Part shown: in pieces, positions 29,834 to 39,898 of the stretch | How the letters are laid out: the number at the start of each line of letters is the position of its first letter | Numbering within the stretch: position 1 is the first letter of the stretch | From: Ruminococcus callidus | GTDB taxonomy: Bacteria > Bacillota > Clostridia > Oscillospirales > Ruminococcaceae | Assembly (NCBI RefSeq): GCF_020709055.1 | Contig: NZ_JAJFCK010000013.1 | Span: 1 to 64,000, forward strand | Direction of reading: 5' to 3' | Length of the DNA stretch: 64,000 nt | Notes under the pieces: model-generated | The model's database searches: none | Seen by the model: the letters and a program-made list of their open reading frames with translations, nothing else | What the model was told of the DNA's origin: nothing | Made by a program: the position numbers and the translations under genes

Positions 29834-31744
29834 ATGTATGATAAAATCACAGCATTGTACTGCCGTTATTCGCACGATGACGGGCAGAAAGAAGAAAATG
29901 CAAGTATCACACATCAAAAAGCTTTGCTGAAAGAATATGCGGAAAATAACGGCTATTCCAATCTTCGCTATTATACCGATGACGGTTATACAGGTACAGA
30001 TTTTAACAGACCGAATTTTCAGAGAATGATGGAGGACGTAGAAAACGGTATTGTCCAAACAATCCTTGTAAAGGATATGAGCCGGTTCGGACGAAACTAT
30101 ATTCTTGTCGGTCAGTATGTGGAACTTGTCCTGCCACAGCATCATGTCAGAGTGATCGGTGTAACCGACAACTATGATTCCTATGATACGGAAAACGACT
30201 TGTTTGCTTTTGAAAGCATCTTCGCTGAAATGTATGCTGCCGATATTTCAAAAAAAGTTACCTATGCAAAGCATACGCTCGGTATGAGCGGAATCAAGCT
30301 GAAATCACGTCCGCTTTACGGTTATAGGTTGGTCGATGGGGATTACACGCAATGGGAAATTGATACAGAATCCGCCGAAATTGTGCGAATGATCTTTGAT
30401 ATGTTTCTCAATCAGGATATGTCTGTCAATTCTATTGCAAAGTATCTGCGTACCAATAAAATTCCTACGCCCAGTGCATATATGGGATACAAATACACAA
30501 AGGTCAACCGTCCTTATGACTGGTCTTTTCCAATCGTCAGCCGAATTCTAAAATTTCAGGAATACTGTGGTGATACGGTAAATTTCAAAACCAGGCAGAT
30601 TTCCTACAAAGTAAAAAAACGATTGCCAATCCCCAAAGAAGATTGGGTGATCTTTCAGAATCAGCACCCTGCCATTATCAGTCGTGAAGATTTTGGGAAA
30701 GCACAGGAAAAGCTGAAAAACATATCCGAAAATGCGTTTTCGCAGCCCAAAGCAACAAGGAATGATCCTCTTTTCAGGCAGAAACTTATTTGTGCGATGT
30801 GCGGCAAAAAAATGTATTGCAGCAGTACGAAAGGAAAGCTATATTTTCAGTGCCAGGCATATCAGAAGTATGACAGCTGTACCTCTAATTATATCACAGA
30901 AAATGATTTGAAAAGAGTTGTCCTGGATTATCTGTATCGGCTATATTTTGCTGTCAAAACCGATAGAAATGCTGTCATTTCAAAACTTGGATTGGATACA
31001 ATCACGGAGATTGAAGATCAAATTAGAGCTGCTGAAAACCGAGCAGATGAAATCAATCATCTTTTGAAAGAGATTTACGAGAAAAAATTCCAAAACATCA
31101 TTACGGATTCAGAATTCAAGAGCCGATCAGAAGCGTTAAGCCGTGAAAAGAACGATTTACTTCATTTTCTTGCAGATTTGACAGCGAAAAAGTCTATACG
31201 AAGCAAAGAAAAAGGATCAGTGATAAAAATTCTTGATAAAATTTCAAGTTATTCAGAATCTGATTTTGACGTGCTGACACAAGAAATGGTTAATGCACTG
31301 ATTGAGAAAATTGTAATTGGAAAACCAATGGGACAGCGTGAAAAGAATTATGGCAAACGAATGATTGACATTTATATATATGGACTTGGCAATCTTTCAG
31401 CATTGATCGATGTCAGATTTAAGCCATATTCAGTGCGTATCAAGGAAATCGCTCCGCATTTATTATTGGAAAGGCGATGCGATACTACAAATGTCATCGA
31501 AGCATTGGCAACTAAGCGTGGAAGTCTGGAAAATGCTCTTGCGGAAGAAGGAACAAATTTTCAGACTGTCATCATGGAAGTTCGTAAGAAAATTTTGATT
31601 GAAGCCATCAAAAACGGACTTACAATCAAAGAAATCTATCCTCTGCTTGGTTATCCTGAACCGTCTAATGTTTATTGGTTTTCTAAGCGGTTCTTGGGGA
31701 TGCGTTTTAATGACTTTTATGATATGGTTAAAAATGAAACATGA
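29834..31744 (+). CDS. Large serine recombinase 2 with C-terminal HTH-like extension
   Basis: This 636-residue protein has the catalytic Ser in YCRYS (residue 13), VKDMSRFGRNYILVGQYVE, a recombinase domain, a zinc ribbon (CAMCGKKMYCSSTKG ... QCQAYQKYDSC), a coiled coil and a core strand (MVNALIEKIVIGKP). Unlike its relatives here it goes on for some 100 residues ending IKEIYPLLGYPEPSNVYWFSKRF, which resembles an AraC-type second helix-turn-helix. It lies 140 nt after recombinase 1. Confidence 0.92.
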   Translation: MYDKITALYCRYSHDDGQKEENASITHQKALLKEYAENNGYSNLRYYTDDGYTGTDFNRPNFQRMMEDVENGIVQTILVKDMSRFGRNYILVGQYVELVLPQHHVRVIGVTDNYDSYDTENDLFAFESIFAEMYAADISKKVTYAKHTLGMSGIKLKSRPLYGYRLVDGDYTQWEIDTESAEIVRMIFDMFLNQDMSVNSIAKYLRTNKIPTPSAYMGYKYTKVNRPYDWSFPIVSRILKFQEYCGDTVNFKTRQISYKVKKRLPIPKEDWVIFQNQHPAIISREDFGKAQEKLKNISENAFSQPKATRNDPLFRQKLICAMCGKKMYCSSTKGKLYFQCQAYQKYDSCTSNYITENDLKRVVLDYLYRLYFAVKTDRNAVISKLGLDTITEIEDQIRAAENRADEINHLLKEIYEKKFQNIITDSEFKSRSEALSREKNDLLHFLADLTAKKSIRSKEKGSVIKILDKISSYSESDFDVLTQEMVNALIEKIVIGKPMGQREKNYGKRMIDIYIYGLGNLSALIDVRFKPYSVRIKEIAPHLLLERRCDTTNVIEALATKRGSLENALAEEGTNFQTVIMEVRKKILIEAIKNGLTIKEIYPLLGYPEPSNVYWFSKRFLGMRFNDFYDMVKNET

Positions 31745-31845
31745 TAATTGCTGCACTTGAAAATGTTTATATTTTGTAACCTCTTGAAGTAGTGTATAAC
31801 AGAAGAATCCTGTTACAGTGCTTTGTATATGAAACTTTCATAAAA

Positions 31846-31895
31846 AGAGCTAATAATCTGTGAGATATTTCATAGATTATCAGCTCTATCTTTTT
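31846..31895. terminator. Bidirectional terminator between recombinase 2 and vanY-like gene
   Basis: A stem of about 14 bp, AGAGCTAATAATCT against AGATTATCAGCTCT with one bulge, with an A run before and TCTTTTT after, between convergent genes. Confidence 0.7.
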
Positions 31896-31961
31896 GATAT
31901 ATTAGTTTGCAGTTGTTTTTTACTAATAAGTGACTATCAGCTGCCCATATAAAACAATATT

Positions 31962-32654
31962 CTATTCCAACATATCTATATATTCTTCTAAACAAATTCC
32001 TTGAGAGTAAATTTCTAAAGCAGCTTCTTTTCCAACATATCTGTAATGCCAAGGTTCATTTATAACACCTGTTATATCTGTTTTATTTGAAGGATAACGT
32101 TTTATAAATCCATATGTATGAGCATTTTCTGCAAGCCAGTTATACACATCATCACTTGAACTTTTTGTAGTATCTGCGTTTATGTCAACTGCAATGCCAA
32201 GCTGATGTTCACTTGTTCCGGGAATTGCCACCCATTGCTCCGCAAGTCTTTTTGCTTCGGATTTTGATTTTCCATCATTTTCATATGCTTCTATTTTTTC
32301 ATCCAACAGTTGTTGCTGTTCTTCCTGTGTTCTATATCCCTCTCTGACAAACAAGCCATATCCTTGCTCCCTTGCAGCATCAAACATTTCCTGTAACTCT
32401 GGATAAATTCTGGAATCAACCTTTTTTCCATTTGACAGTTCTGTAAGCTGAACCTTATAATCATCAGGAATATAATTATCACGATTTACAAGAATCAGAT
32501 TCCAACCATTAGCTTCACTTGCTATATGATGTGTTGTGTTATCATAAAAAGATGGATTAAGAATTTTTCCTGCTATCACACATAACATTATTATAAATAA
32601 TAAGAGAAACAGTATTTTCCCTTTGTATTTTCTTCCTCTTGCAGATTGTTTCAC
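31962..32654 (-). CDS. VanY-like D-Ala-D-Ala carboxypeptidase (M15B)
   Basis: This 230-residue protein has an N-terminal membrane anchor (ILFLLLFIIMLCVIAG) and an outer catalytic domain with the zinc motifs SEHQLGIAVDI and EPWHYRYVG, plus VREGYRTQEEQQQLLD. Such enzymes trim the terminal D-Ala from peptidoglycan stems, which removes targets of some cell-wall antibiotics. It starts with GTG after AGGAGA. It is last in a five-gene run after the ABC permease (69 nt), which suggests joint control by the two-component system. Confidence 0.88.
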   Translation of the reverse strand: MKQSARGRKYKGKILFLLLFIIMLCVIAGKILNPSFYDNTTHHIASEANGWNLILVNRDNYIPDDYKVQLTELSNGKKVDSRIYPELQEMFDAAREQGYGLFVREGYRTQEEQQQLLDEKIEAYENDGKSKSEAKRLAEQWVAIPGTSEHQLGIAVDINADTTKSSSDDVYNWLAENAHTYGFIKRYPSNKTDITGVINEPWHYRYVGKEAALEIYSQGICLEEYIDMLE

Positions 32655-32723
32655 TTATTTTATCTCCTCCTTTTGGTACACCTTGTACAGTAAGACGAAA
32701 AATCAATCATATTATCACATCAA

Positions 32724-35237
32724 TTACTCTTCTCTTAATCTCTCAACAATGCTCTTTTTTGCAACATGTTGATAAGCGACTACCGGAACTGATACACAGA
32801 TCATTGCAATCACAGCAATCAGGAAAATCATCAGTACATAAGGATAGTGAAAAACGGCATAATCCGCAATTTTTTGTGCCACCTTAGAAGAAAGATATGT
32901 GATCAGATTTCCGACTGTCAGTATGAAAAATGTGATGATACCTGTATAATACAGCCCCTCATATACCAGCATTTTATAAATTTGTTGTTTCGTCATACCG
33001 ATGCTTTCCATCATTGCAAGTTCGTTTCTTCTTGCATACAAACCAACAAACATGACGTTGATAAAGTTGACGATACCAATCAGCATCAAAACAATGCTGA
33101 TTCCTGCGGTTAAAATACGCATGGACAGGATCGACGATTGAAATTCTTCCAGCATCTCTGATTTTATCTCAACATATGCTTTTGACGGGATACAGATATT
33201 GTTTTGTGTCAGACTTTTTATAAGATCTCTTACAGATGGTTCATTTTCTTTGTCACAATCTACAACTATTTCCTTTACCCAGGTCCTATCGGAAAGTTCT
33301 TCTATCACATTTTTGCTGACATAAACACGCTGCGGCACGCCCACAGTTTCCCAGTTAGATCCATCTGGGAAGAAATAATCATTTATACTTAAAGAAGCCC
33401 CGATTCCAATTGTTTTTGTTTTCCCTGTTTCTGTATTTTTTAATGTTATGGTTTTTCCTATCATTTCTTTGCGGTATGTATCATTGATAAAGTCGCCGAT
33501 GAAACAAATTTCCCCGTTACGAAATTTTTCAATATCGATCGGCTTTTCTGCCTGCTCGTTATATCGCTCTATAAATTCTTCATCCAGTCCGGTCACAGGC
33601 ACGGAAAAGAGATTTTCTTTTTCGATGACATCTGCCAGGTTGTCTGCGGTGGAGGCTTCATCTGGATAAGAGTCATTGCCTTCCTGAAAGAACGGCATAA
33701 ACGTTTCCCGGTCATACACAACATCAATATTGCCTTGGATCCCACTGAATACCGTCACATCCTCAATTTTTTCTATATCTTTCAAAAGTTTATTGGATGC
33801 TTCTGCTTTATTTTCATCAGTCTTTTTAAAATCATCGTTATCTGTAACGTTGATACTCAATGTTAAATCATCCGGAAAATAGCTGTTTGCATAGTTGCTC
33901 AAATCCATGCTTTTCAAAAAAGACTGTGTGGCAAGAAGTGCAATGATTCCGATCAAAAGAGAAAGAATTACAACAAAAGACTGTTTTTTCTCCCTGAAAA
34001 TATTTCTGTAAGCCATTTTATGAAGTTTTCCGCCATCATCAGAATGATAAGACTTTGTTCTTTCACCTTTTATTCCTGTATAGTTCAATGCCTCCACAGG
34101 TGTAATATTTCCTGCAAATTTCGCCGGCTTTCGGCAACTGATGAGAATGGTAAGAACGGCAAATATAATCGTTCCGATGAAGATCAGGGGATTGAATGAA
34201 ATGGTTGACGGCATCGCTGTATAAATAGCGGACGAAAACGTTTTTACAACAAATGGCATTCCGGCAAACGATACTGCAATCCCCAAAAGAATACCAATCG
34301 GTATTCCATAAACCGATATTCTCAAAGCCTGCGTTCTGACTATTTTTCTGATTTGCCTGGAAGTCGTTCCGATTGTTTTCAGCATTCCATAAAATCGGAT
34401 ATTGTGGTTTACAGAGATGTACATAATATTGTAAATCAACAGGTAGCCGCTGACTACGATAATAAGGCTGAGAAATAGTACAAATGCCGCTATAAAAATC
34501 GTGGTATCACTTGATTCACTTGCGGTTATCGTCTGATCTGTATTCAATGTGATTTTATCGATTTCATCAAGGAGTTTACGTTCCATAAACCGTTTTGATG
34601 ACAGATACAGCGTTCCGTCTGATGCAGCAGTTTTTCCAAGTTTGTTCAAGTAGTTTTCAGAAATATAGGAATCATAGTTGTTGGTTCGGAATCCATAATC
34701 CTGAAACCAACCAGAAAGCGTAAACGTTGTTTGATTTTCATCTACCAAAAGCGTTATTGCACTGCCAATTTGCGGATTCCGGATCCCAAGCTGTTCAAGT
34801 CCTTTTTTTGATACCATTATTTCATCTGCTTTTTTCGGATAAGTTCCATGTATATCCGATAAGGCAGGTTTCAGGTTATATTTATAGTTTTCTTCATCAT
34901 TATAGATAAGATTTATTGTAAAATCTTCTCCGGATATGGGCTTTGCTTGTCCTGCATTAACAGAAATTCCTGCATGATAAAGAGATGAACATTTTTTCAC
35001 TTGTTCTATCAGACCATCTGTTGGATGACTTATGATAGTTCGTGCAATATTGCCTTCCTGACGAATCAGCATAGTATTCATATTCTGGGCAATTGAAATG
35101 CCAATCGTAAAAACCGTTGTAAACATAAACGTCATAAGAATAACCGCAAGAACAACGATTCTGTTTGTCGTAATGTTTTGTTTCAGCGAACGGGTGCTGA
35201 TTTTTTGAATGATGCCTTTGTTATCTACTTTCAGCAT
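32724..35237 (-). CDS. FtsX-type ABC transporter permease
   Basis: This 837-residue membrane protein has an N-terminal transmembrane helix, a large extracellular region, three helices (one FtsX domain), a second helix followed by a long extracellular part, and a second FtsX domain at the C-terminus (AGISIVLMLIGIVNFINVM; ARRNELAMMESIGMTKQQIYKML). It is typical of MacB/Vex/Bce-like permeases acting on peptides or cell-wall antibiotics. The ATG at 35237 overlaps the ATPase stop (TGATATG). Confidence 0.88.
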   Translation of the reverse strand: MLKVDNKGIIQKISTRSLKQNITTNRIVVLAVILMTFMFTTVFTIGISIAQNMNTMLIRQEGNIARTIISHPTDGLIEQVKKCSSLYHAGISVNAGQAKPISGEDFTINLIYNDEENYKYNLKPALSDIHGTYPKKADEIMVSKKGLEQLGIRNPQIGSAITLLVDENQTTFTLSGWFQDYGFRTNNYDSYISENYLNKLGKTAASDGTLYLSSKRFMERKLLDEIDKITLNTDQTITASESSDTTIFIAAFVLFLSLIIVVSGYLLIYNIMYISVNHNIRFYGMLKTIGTTSRQIRKIVRTQALRISVYGIPIGILLGIAVSFAGMPFVVKTFSSAIYTAMPSTISFNPLIFIGTIIFAVLTILISCRKPAKFAGNITPVEALNYTGIKGERTKSYHSDDGGKLHKMAYRNIFREKKQSFVVILSLLIGIIALLATQSFLKSMDLSNYANSYFPDDLTLSINVTDNDDFKKTDENKAEASNKLLKDIEKIEDVTVFSGIQGNIDVVYDRETFMPFFQEGNDSYPDEASTADNLADVIEKENLFSVPVTGLDEEFIERYNEQAEKPIDIEKFRNGEICFIGDFINDTYRKEMIGKTITLKNTETGKTKTIGIGASLSINDYFFPDGSNWETVGVPQRVYVSKNVIEELSDRTWVKEIVVDCDKENEPSVRDLIKSLTQNNICIPSKAYVEIKSEMLEEFQSSILSMRILTAGISIVLMLIGIVNFINVMFVGLYARRNELAMMESIGMTKQQIYKMLVYEGLYYTGIITFFILTVGNLITYLSSKVAQKIADYAVFHYPYVLMIFLIAVIAMICVSVPVVAYQHVAKKSIVERLREE

Positions 35238-35238
35238 A

Positions 35239-35913
35239 TCAGTCACCACCCTTTACAATGTTGCCGTCTTCAATTCTTATTATTCTGTCAGACATCTGAG
35301 CGATAGCTTCATCATGCGTAATCATGACAATAGTCTGATTATATTTTTTTCCTGTGATCTTCAACAGACTCAACACGTCCTGACTGGTTTTGCTGTCAAG
35401 GTTTCCTGTCGGTTCGTCTGCAAGAATGATTGCTGGCTTGGTTGCCAACGCTCTTGCAATGGCAACTCGTTGTTGCTGTCCACCGGAAAGCTGATTCGGC
35501 ATCGCATGGATTTTTTCCTTCAAACCGAGTGTTTCAATTATACTGTCGATATAATTTTTATCGATCTTTCCGCCGTCAAGCTGAATCGGAAAGACAATAT
35601 TTTCATAAACGCTGAGAACAGGTACAAGATTATACGATTGAAATACAAATCCGATTTTTCTTCTTCTGAAGATGGTGCGGGCATCATCTTTCATTGTGAA
35701 AATATCATTTCCCTCAATTAACACATTTCCGCCAGTCGGGCTGTCCAATCCTCCAAGCAAGTGCAGGAGAGTTGATTTACCACTTCCTGAAGTTCCAATG
35801 ACAGCAACAAATTCTCCCTGATCAACGGAAATATTTGCATGATTAAGTGCTATAACTTCTGTTGTTCCACTTCCATAAATTTTTGTAAGATCTTTAGTTT
35901 TTAAAACATTCAT
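35239..35913 (-). CDS. ABC transporter ATPase (MacB/LolD type)
   Basis: This 224-residue ATPase has Walker [11 protein letters not shown]-loop [14 protein letters not shown], signature [15 protein letters not shown], Walker [14 protein letters not shown] and a switch His in MITHD. It is the usual partner of FtsX permeases. The start at 35913 has GGGAGG; the longer frame begins with a TTG inside that site. It lies between the kinase and the permease. Confidence 0.93.
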   Translation of the reverse strand: MNVLKTKDLTKIYGSGTTEVIALNHANISVDQGEFVAVIGTSGSGKSTLLHLLGGLDSPTGGNVLIEGNDIFTMKDDARTIFRRRKIGFVFQSYNLVPVLSVYENIVFPIQLDGGKIDKNYIDSIIETLGLKEKIHAMPNQLSGGQQQRVAIARALATKPAIILADEPTGNLDSKTSQDVLSLLKITGKKYNQTIVMITHDEAIAQMSDRIIRIEDGNIVKGGD

Positions 35914-36018
35914 TTTTATTCCTCCCAAAAATAAAGTGCAGTAATTTTTTCTTACTGCACTTAATATACCATCTTATTCTTTCCAGAATCTTTCTGAAAT
36001 CTAACAGAATTGAAAGAT

Positions 36019-36855
36019 TTATTTTGGAAGATAAATTTCAAATATCGAACCTTCCCCCAGTTTCGACTGCAAGTGAATATAGCCACCCTGTTTCTCAATA
36101 ATCTCTCTTGACAGATAAAGTCCGATTCCTGTTCCCTCCGTTTCACTTACATTAGAGCCACGGTTGAATCTTCCAAATATTTTTTCCTGTTCTTCCTCTG
36201 CAATCCCGATACCATTGTCCTGAATTGAGATACACGCAAATAGTTCATAGGATTTCACTGAAATTGTAATAGTTCCATTTTCATTGGTATATTTCACTGC
36301 ATTGTCAATGATGTTGAACAAGGCTTCCACTGTCCATTTCAAATCAAAGATCGCTGTTGTGCTTTCCTTGCCGCAAATAACCGTGATATTTTTTTTCAGA
36401 GCTTTTTTCTCAGCCTGATCTACGGCTTTCGCAATCAAATTATTGATACTGTTGGATTTCGGATTGAATTGCAACGTTCCCGTTTCAAGCCGTGATGTTT
36501 TTATCAGCGACTGAATCAGAAATTCCAGTTTCAGAGCCTGTTTTTGAATCTCATCAGCAAGAAATTTTGATGTTTCATCTAAGTTTTGTTCCTGGAGCAG
36601 TTGCGTATATAGTTCAATATTAGTCAGCGGTGTTTTTGTCTGATGAGAGATGTCTGTAACAAGTTCTTTAATTTTTTCCCGCTCCAGATTGATTTTTTGA
36701 CTGGATAATTTTGATGATGTCAGATATCGATACCATTTTGATTCGATAGAAGAAAGTCTGCTTTCGTCATAAGATGTTTCCGTAAATGTCCCATTGATAC
36801 CATCTTCCAGCATCTGATCCAATCTGTCAAGTAATTTTTTATTATTGAACATCAT
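36019..36855 (-). CDS. Sensor histidine kinase without membrane segments
   Basis: This 278-residue kinase has the H box VTDISHQTKTPLTNIEL, N box FNIIDNAVKY, G1 IQDNGIGIAEEEQEKIFGRF and G2 EGTGIGLYLS. The N-terminal 50 residues are soluble and charged, so there is no transmembrane sensor; it probably reads the state of the co-encoded ABC transporter, as Bce-type kinases do. Start overlaps the regulator stop (ATGA). Confidence 0.9.
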   Translation of the reverse strand: MMFNNKKLLDRLDQMLEDGINGTFTETSYDESRLSSIESKWYRYLTSSKLSSQKINLEREKIKELVTDISHQTKTPLTNIELYTQLLQEQNLDETSKFLADEIQKQALKLEFLIQSLIKTSRLETGTLQFNPKSNSINNLIAKAVDQAEKKALKKNITVICGKESTTAIFDLKWTVEALFNIIDNAVKYTNENGTITISVKSYELFACISIQDNGIGIAEEEQEKIFGRFNRGSNVSETEGTGIGLYLSREIIEKQGGYIHLQSKLGEGSIFEIYLPK

Positions 36856-37502
36856 TCATTTCTCCATGTGTAGCCGATACCGTATACTGTCTGGATCCTA
36901 TTTCCGGCATCAAGTTTTTTTCGCAGTCGGTTCACCGTTACAGACAACGCATTTTCATCGACAAATTCCGCCCCGTTCGACCAGATACGGTCGATCAGTA
37001 TCTCTCTTGTCACGACCTGATTTCGATTGAATACAAGAATCTTCAGGAGTTTTTGCTCTGTCTTACTGAGTTCAACAGGGGTGTCATTAAAAAAGAATTC
37101 CATTCGTTCAAAGTAGAAATGATAGTTTTCATCTTGATATTCTGTGGAAGAAGTTTGTTTTTTCAAAACTTTTTCAATTCTTGCACGAAGTACCATCAGA
37201 CTGAATGGTTTTGTGATATAGTCGTCTGCACCAAGTTCCAACCCCATCACTTCATCTGTTTCCAGATCATTTGCAGTCAGAATCACGACCGGAACATTGG
37301 AAGTTGTTCGCAGATCTTTTAAGAATGCAAATCCGTTTCCGTCAGGAAGATTGATGTCCAGAATAATCAGATTGGTTTTTCGGTCTTTTTTGAAATCTGA
37401 AAGTTTATAGAGTTGTTCAGTGTGGTATCCGCAGCTTTTCAAGGCAAGCGATACACCGTTATTTAATGCATAGTCATCTTCTATAATTGTAATGTCAAAC
37501 AT
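36852..37502 (-). CDS. OmpR-family response regulator
   Basis: This 216-residue protein has a receiver domain (ITIIEDDYALNNG, phospho-acceptor Asp in LIILDINLPDGNG, Lys in DDYITKPFSL) and a winged-helix C-terminus (ELSKTEQKLLKILVFNRNQVVTREILIDRIW, VTVNRLRKKLD). It is the first gene of the regulator, kinase, ABC, carboxypeptidase run and very likely activates it. The consensus signals upstream are weak. Confidence 0.93.
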   Translation of the reverse strand: MFDITIIEDDYALNNGVSLALKSCGYHTEQLYKLSDFKKDRKTNLIILDINLPDGNGFAFLKDLRTTSNVPVVILTANDLETDEVMGLELGADDYITKPFSLMVLRARIEKVLKKQTSSTEYQDENYHFYFERMEFFFNDTPVELSKTEQKLLKILVFNRNQVVTREILIDRIWSNGAEFVDENALSVTVNRLRKKLDAGNRIQTVYGIGYTWRNE

Positions 37503-37807
37503 ATTTTTATCGATCCTTTTGTGTGTAATAGATGTAGTTTTATTATACCATATAAATCAACACTTGACAATATGAATTTGAATTTGATTAAGAGATTGAT
37601 TTTCTTTATCACGTAAAGTTCCACAGACCAAAAAATATCTGACGATTTGGGAACTTGAAAAAAATGCCGATTTGCTTTTTTATTGCTTTTGTGCTATGAT
37701 GATTACAGCAAATTTACCAGCCTGTCTATAGATTCGGAGATGATGATATCGACAGACCATACACTGACTTCAAAACGCTGTATGCAGTAAACGAGCAGAT
37801 TAGGAAG
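37503..37807. other. Mostly non-coding interval with possible 5' extension of the next gene
   Basis: It holds the promoter region of the response regulator. From about 37706 the frame of the following small gene is open (YRFGDDDIDRPYTDFKTLYA) without a usual start codon. A 19-bp stretch near 37645 also occurs near 17643. Confidence 0.4.
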
Positions 37808-38122
37808 TTGATCCGTCATCAGGAATATTCCGACAGACGTGAAAGACGAAGAAGCATCACATATCATGATAATCTTTACATTCCGCCTGATTGGGAGGAT
37901 ATACAGCTGCTTGCCATGCGGCAGACACTTCTGAAATTCAAAGATCTGCATTCGGATAAATTTGAAGTCTTGATCGGTTTCTATTATGGAAACTACAAAA
38001 CAATCAAAGCATACGCCGTAACATACGGCATATCCAGACAGGCAATGTCCAAAAAGCTGCATAAAACTCTGGAACTGCTTCGTTTTCTGTGCTTTGAAGA
38101 ACTTGAGAATCTTGAAAACTGA
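37808..38122 (+). CDS. Sigma-70 region 4-like small protein
   Basis: This 104-residue protein (TTG start) has KFEVLIGFYYGNYKTIKAYAVTYGISRQAMSKKLHKTLELLRFL, a sigma region 4-like helix-turn-helix. Proteins like this are often found just before large serine recombinases in such elements. The coding-like frame extends about 34 codons upstream with no ATG/GTG, so the start may be non-standard or the 5' end damaged. Confidence 0.6.
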   Translation: MIRHQEYSDRRERRRSITYHDNLYIPPDWEDIQLLAMRQTLLKFKDLHSDKFEVLIGFYYGNYKTIKAYAVTYGISRQAMSKKLHKTLELLRFLCFEELENLEN

Positions 38123-38273
38123 ATATGAAGAACGCACCAAACCTGATTGCTGCAATTTTGTAACAAATTGCGACGATTCAGCAACAGTTTTTCTTTTGTG
38201 GTTGCGTTTATTCCGCTTTTGCGCTAAAATAGAAAGAGCAATTTTAAGCCTGTCAGTATAGGAGAAAACAAGT

Positions 38274-39875
38274 ATGCAGACAGGAAAAATCACTGCTCTA
38301 TATGCCCGATTTTCTTTTGACGACGGGATTGACACGGAAAGCGGAAGCATTGAGCATCAGAAAGCACTGCTTAAAAATTATGCGGAATCCAATGGTTTTA
38401 CGAATCTTTCCTATTATGCAGATGACGGATATACAGGTACAAATTTCAACAGACCAGATTTTCAGCGTATGATGGATGACATCAAAAATGGCTTTGTCGA
38501 AACAGTAATTGTCAAGGATATGAGCCGACTGGGTAGAAATTATCTCATGGTCGGTCAATATGTGGAAATTGACTTTCCGAAATACCATGTACGATTTATT
38601 GCGATAAGCGATAATGTAGACTCCGCCAAGGGAATGAATGAACTGCTGCCAATCAATAATCTGATGAATGAATGGTACAGCAGGGACATTTCCAAAAAGA
38701 TTCGCTCTATGATGCGACAGAAAGGCAACAGTGGTCAGCACATCACTTCAAAATTGCCGTATGGATATTACAATACACTGGAAAACAAGCAGGAGTGGCT
38801 GATCGATAAAGAAGCTGCTGAGGTAGTCAGAGAAATCTTTGAACTGTATGTTTATCACGCAATGGGAACAAAGCAGATCGCTATGCAGTTACAGGCTGAA
38901 AAACGTGTGGGAGTAGAATATCATAAGAAAATCCGTAAAGGCATTGCAGTCACTGCTGAAAATATTTACTCCTGGTGCAGTGCAACTGTGGTTTCTATTC
39001 TCAAACGACAGGAATATGTCGGAGATACAGTCAATTTTCGTACAGAGCGAACCTCTTACAAGAATAAGACTGTGATCTACAATGGAAGCGATAAAATCAA
39101 GATCTTTCCGAATACACATCCTGCAATCATTAGCCGTGAACTGTTTCAAATGGCACAGAACAAACGTGAAAAAACGATACGTCATCCGTCCAGACCGCAC
39201 AAATATCTTTTTGGTGACTATCTGTATTGCATGGACTGTCACGCAAGAATGCACGGCAGACAGTGTGGCACAAAGCGTGAGAATGCTCTTTATTGTTATG
39301 AATGTGCAACCTACCGAAAAAGCAAAGGGTGTTACTTTCACGGCGTTCCTGAAAAGTATCTTGAAGATGAAGTCCTGAAGGCCATTCAGAGAATCATCAG
39401 CAAGGCAAAATCTGATCCTGATGAATTTCACAGAATCATGCAGAATCATTTAGAAAAGAAGTCTGATGATAGCAGAGCCGTTGTTTCAGCTGATCTTGAA
39501 AAAGCACAGCTTCGCATTGCCGAAATTGACAAATACATTCAGGGCTTATTTGAAGCAAAAGTCAGAGGTGAAATAGATGGAGCTTTATTTGCAAGTTTGA
39601 AAAAAACTTACGATGAAGAAAAAGAACAGCTTAACGCATTGGTTGCAGAACTCATAGGCAAACTTCATGAGAAAAATGAATCTGCAAACAAGGTCAAACT
39701 GTTGATGCAGGCAATCAAAAAGTATGATGCCGTTACAGAACTAACTCCGCAGATATTGGCTGACTTTATCGAACATATTGAAGTTGGCAAATGTCAAAAC
39801 ACAAGCAAAAAGTTGCCGTTTTCCAAAAGAGATAACGCAATTTCGGTGTTTTTTCGGGGTATCGGCATCTTTTAA
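38274..39875 (+). CDS. Large serine recombinase 3
   Basis: This 533-residue protein has the catalytic Ser in YARFS (residue 14), VKDMSRLGRNYLMVGQYVEIDFP, a recombinase domain, zinc ribbon (CMDCHARMHGRQCGTKRENALYCYECATYRKSKGC) and coiled coil. It has a GGAG site before the ATG and a TTGCGT-17-TAAAAT promoter just upstream. It ends at the junction with the fourth, truncated recombinase, so it probably placed this element there. Confidence 0.92.
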   Translation: MQTGKITALYARFSFDDGIDTESGSIEHQKALLKNYAESNGFTNLSYYADDGYTGTNFNRPDFQRMMDDIKNGFVETVIVKDMSRLGRNYLMVGQYVEIDFPKYHVRFIAISDNVDSAKGMNELLPINNLMNEWYSRDISKKIRSMMRQKGNSGQHITSKLPYGYYNTLENKQEWLIDKEAAEVVREIFELYVYHAMGTKQIAMQLQAEKRVGVEYHKKIRKGIAVTAENIYSWCSATVVSILKRQEYVGDTVNFRTERTSYKNKTVIYNGSDKIKIFPNTHPAIISRELFQMAQNKREKTIRHPSRPHKYLFGDYLYCMDCHARMHGRQCGTKRENALYCYECATYRKSKGCYFHGVPEKYLEDEVLKAIQRIISKAKSDPDEFHRIMQNHLEKKSDDSRAVVSADLEKAQLRIAEIDKYIQGLFEAKVRGEIDGALFASLKKTYDEEKEQLNALVAELIGKLHEKNESANKVKLLMQAIKKYDAVTELTPQILADFIEHIEVGKCQNTSKKLPFSKRDNAISVFFRGIGIF

Positions 39876-39898
39876 TTAGCAAAGAGAGAGTTCCCTAA

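Noticed and set aside
37682-37732. ATGATGATTACAGC as start of the sigma-like small gene
   Set aside because: That frame stops after about ten codons and is not the frame of the helix-turn-helix.
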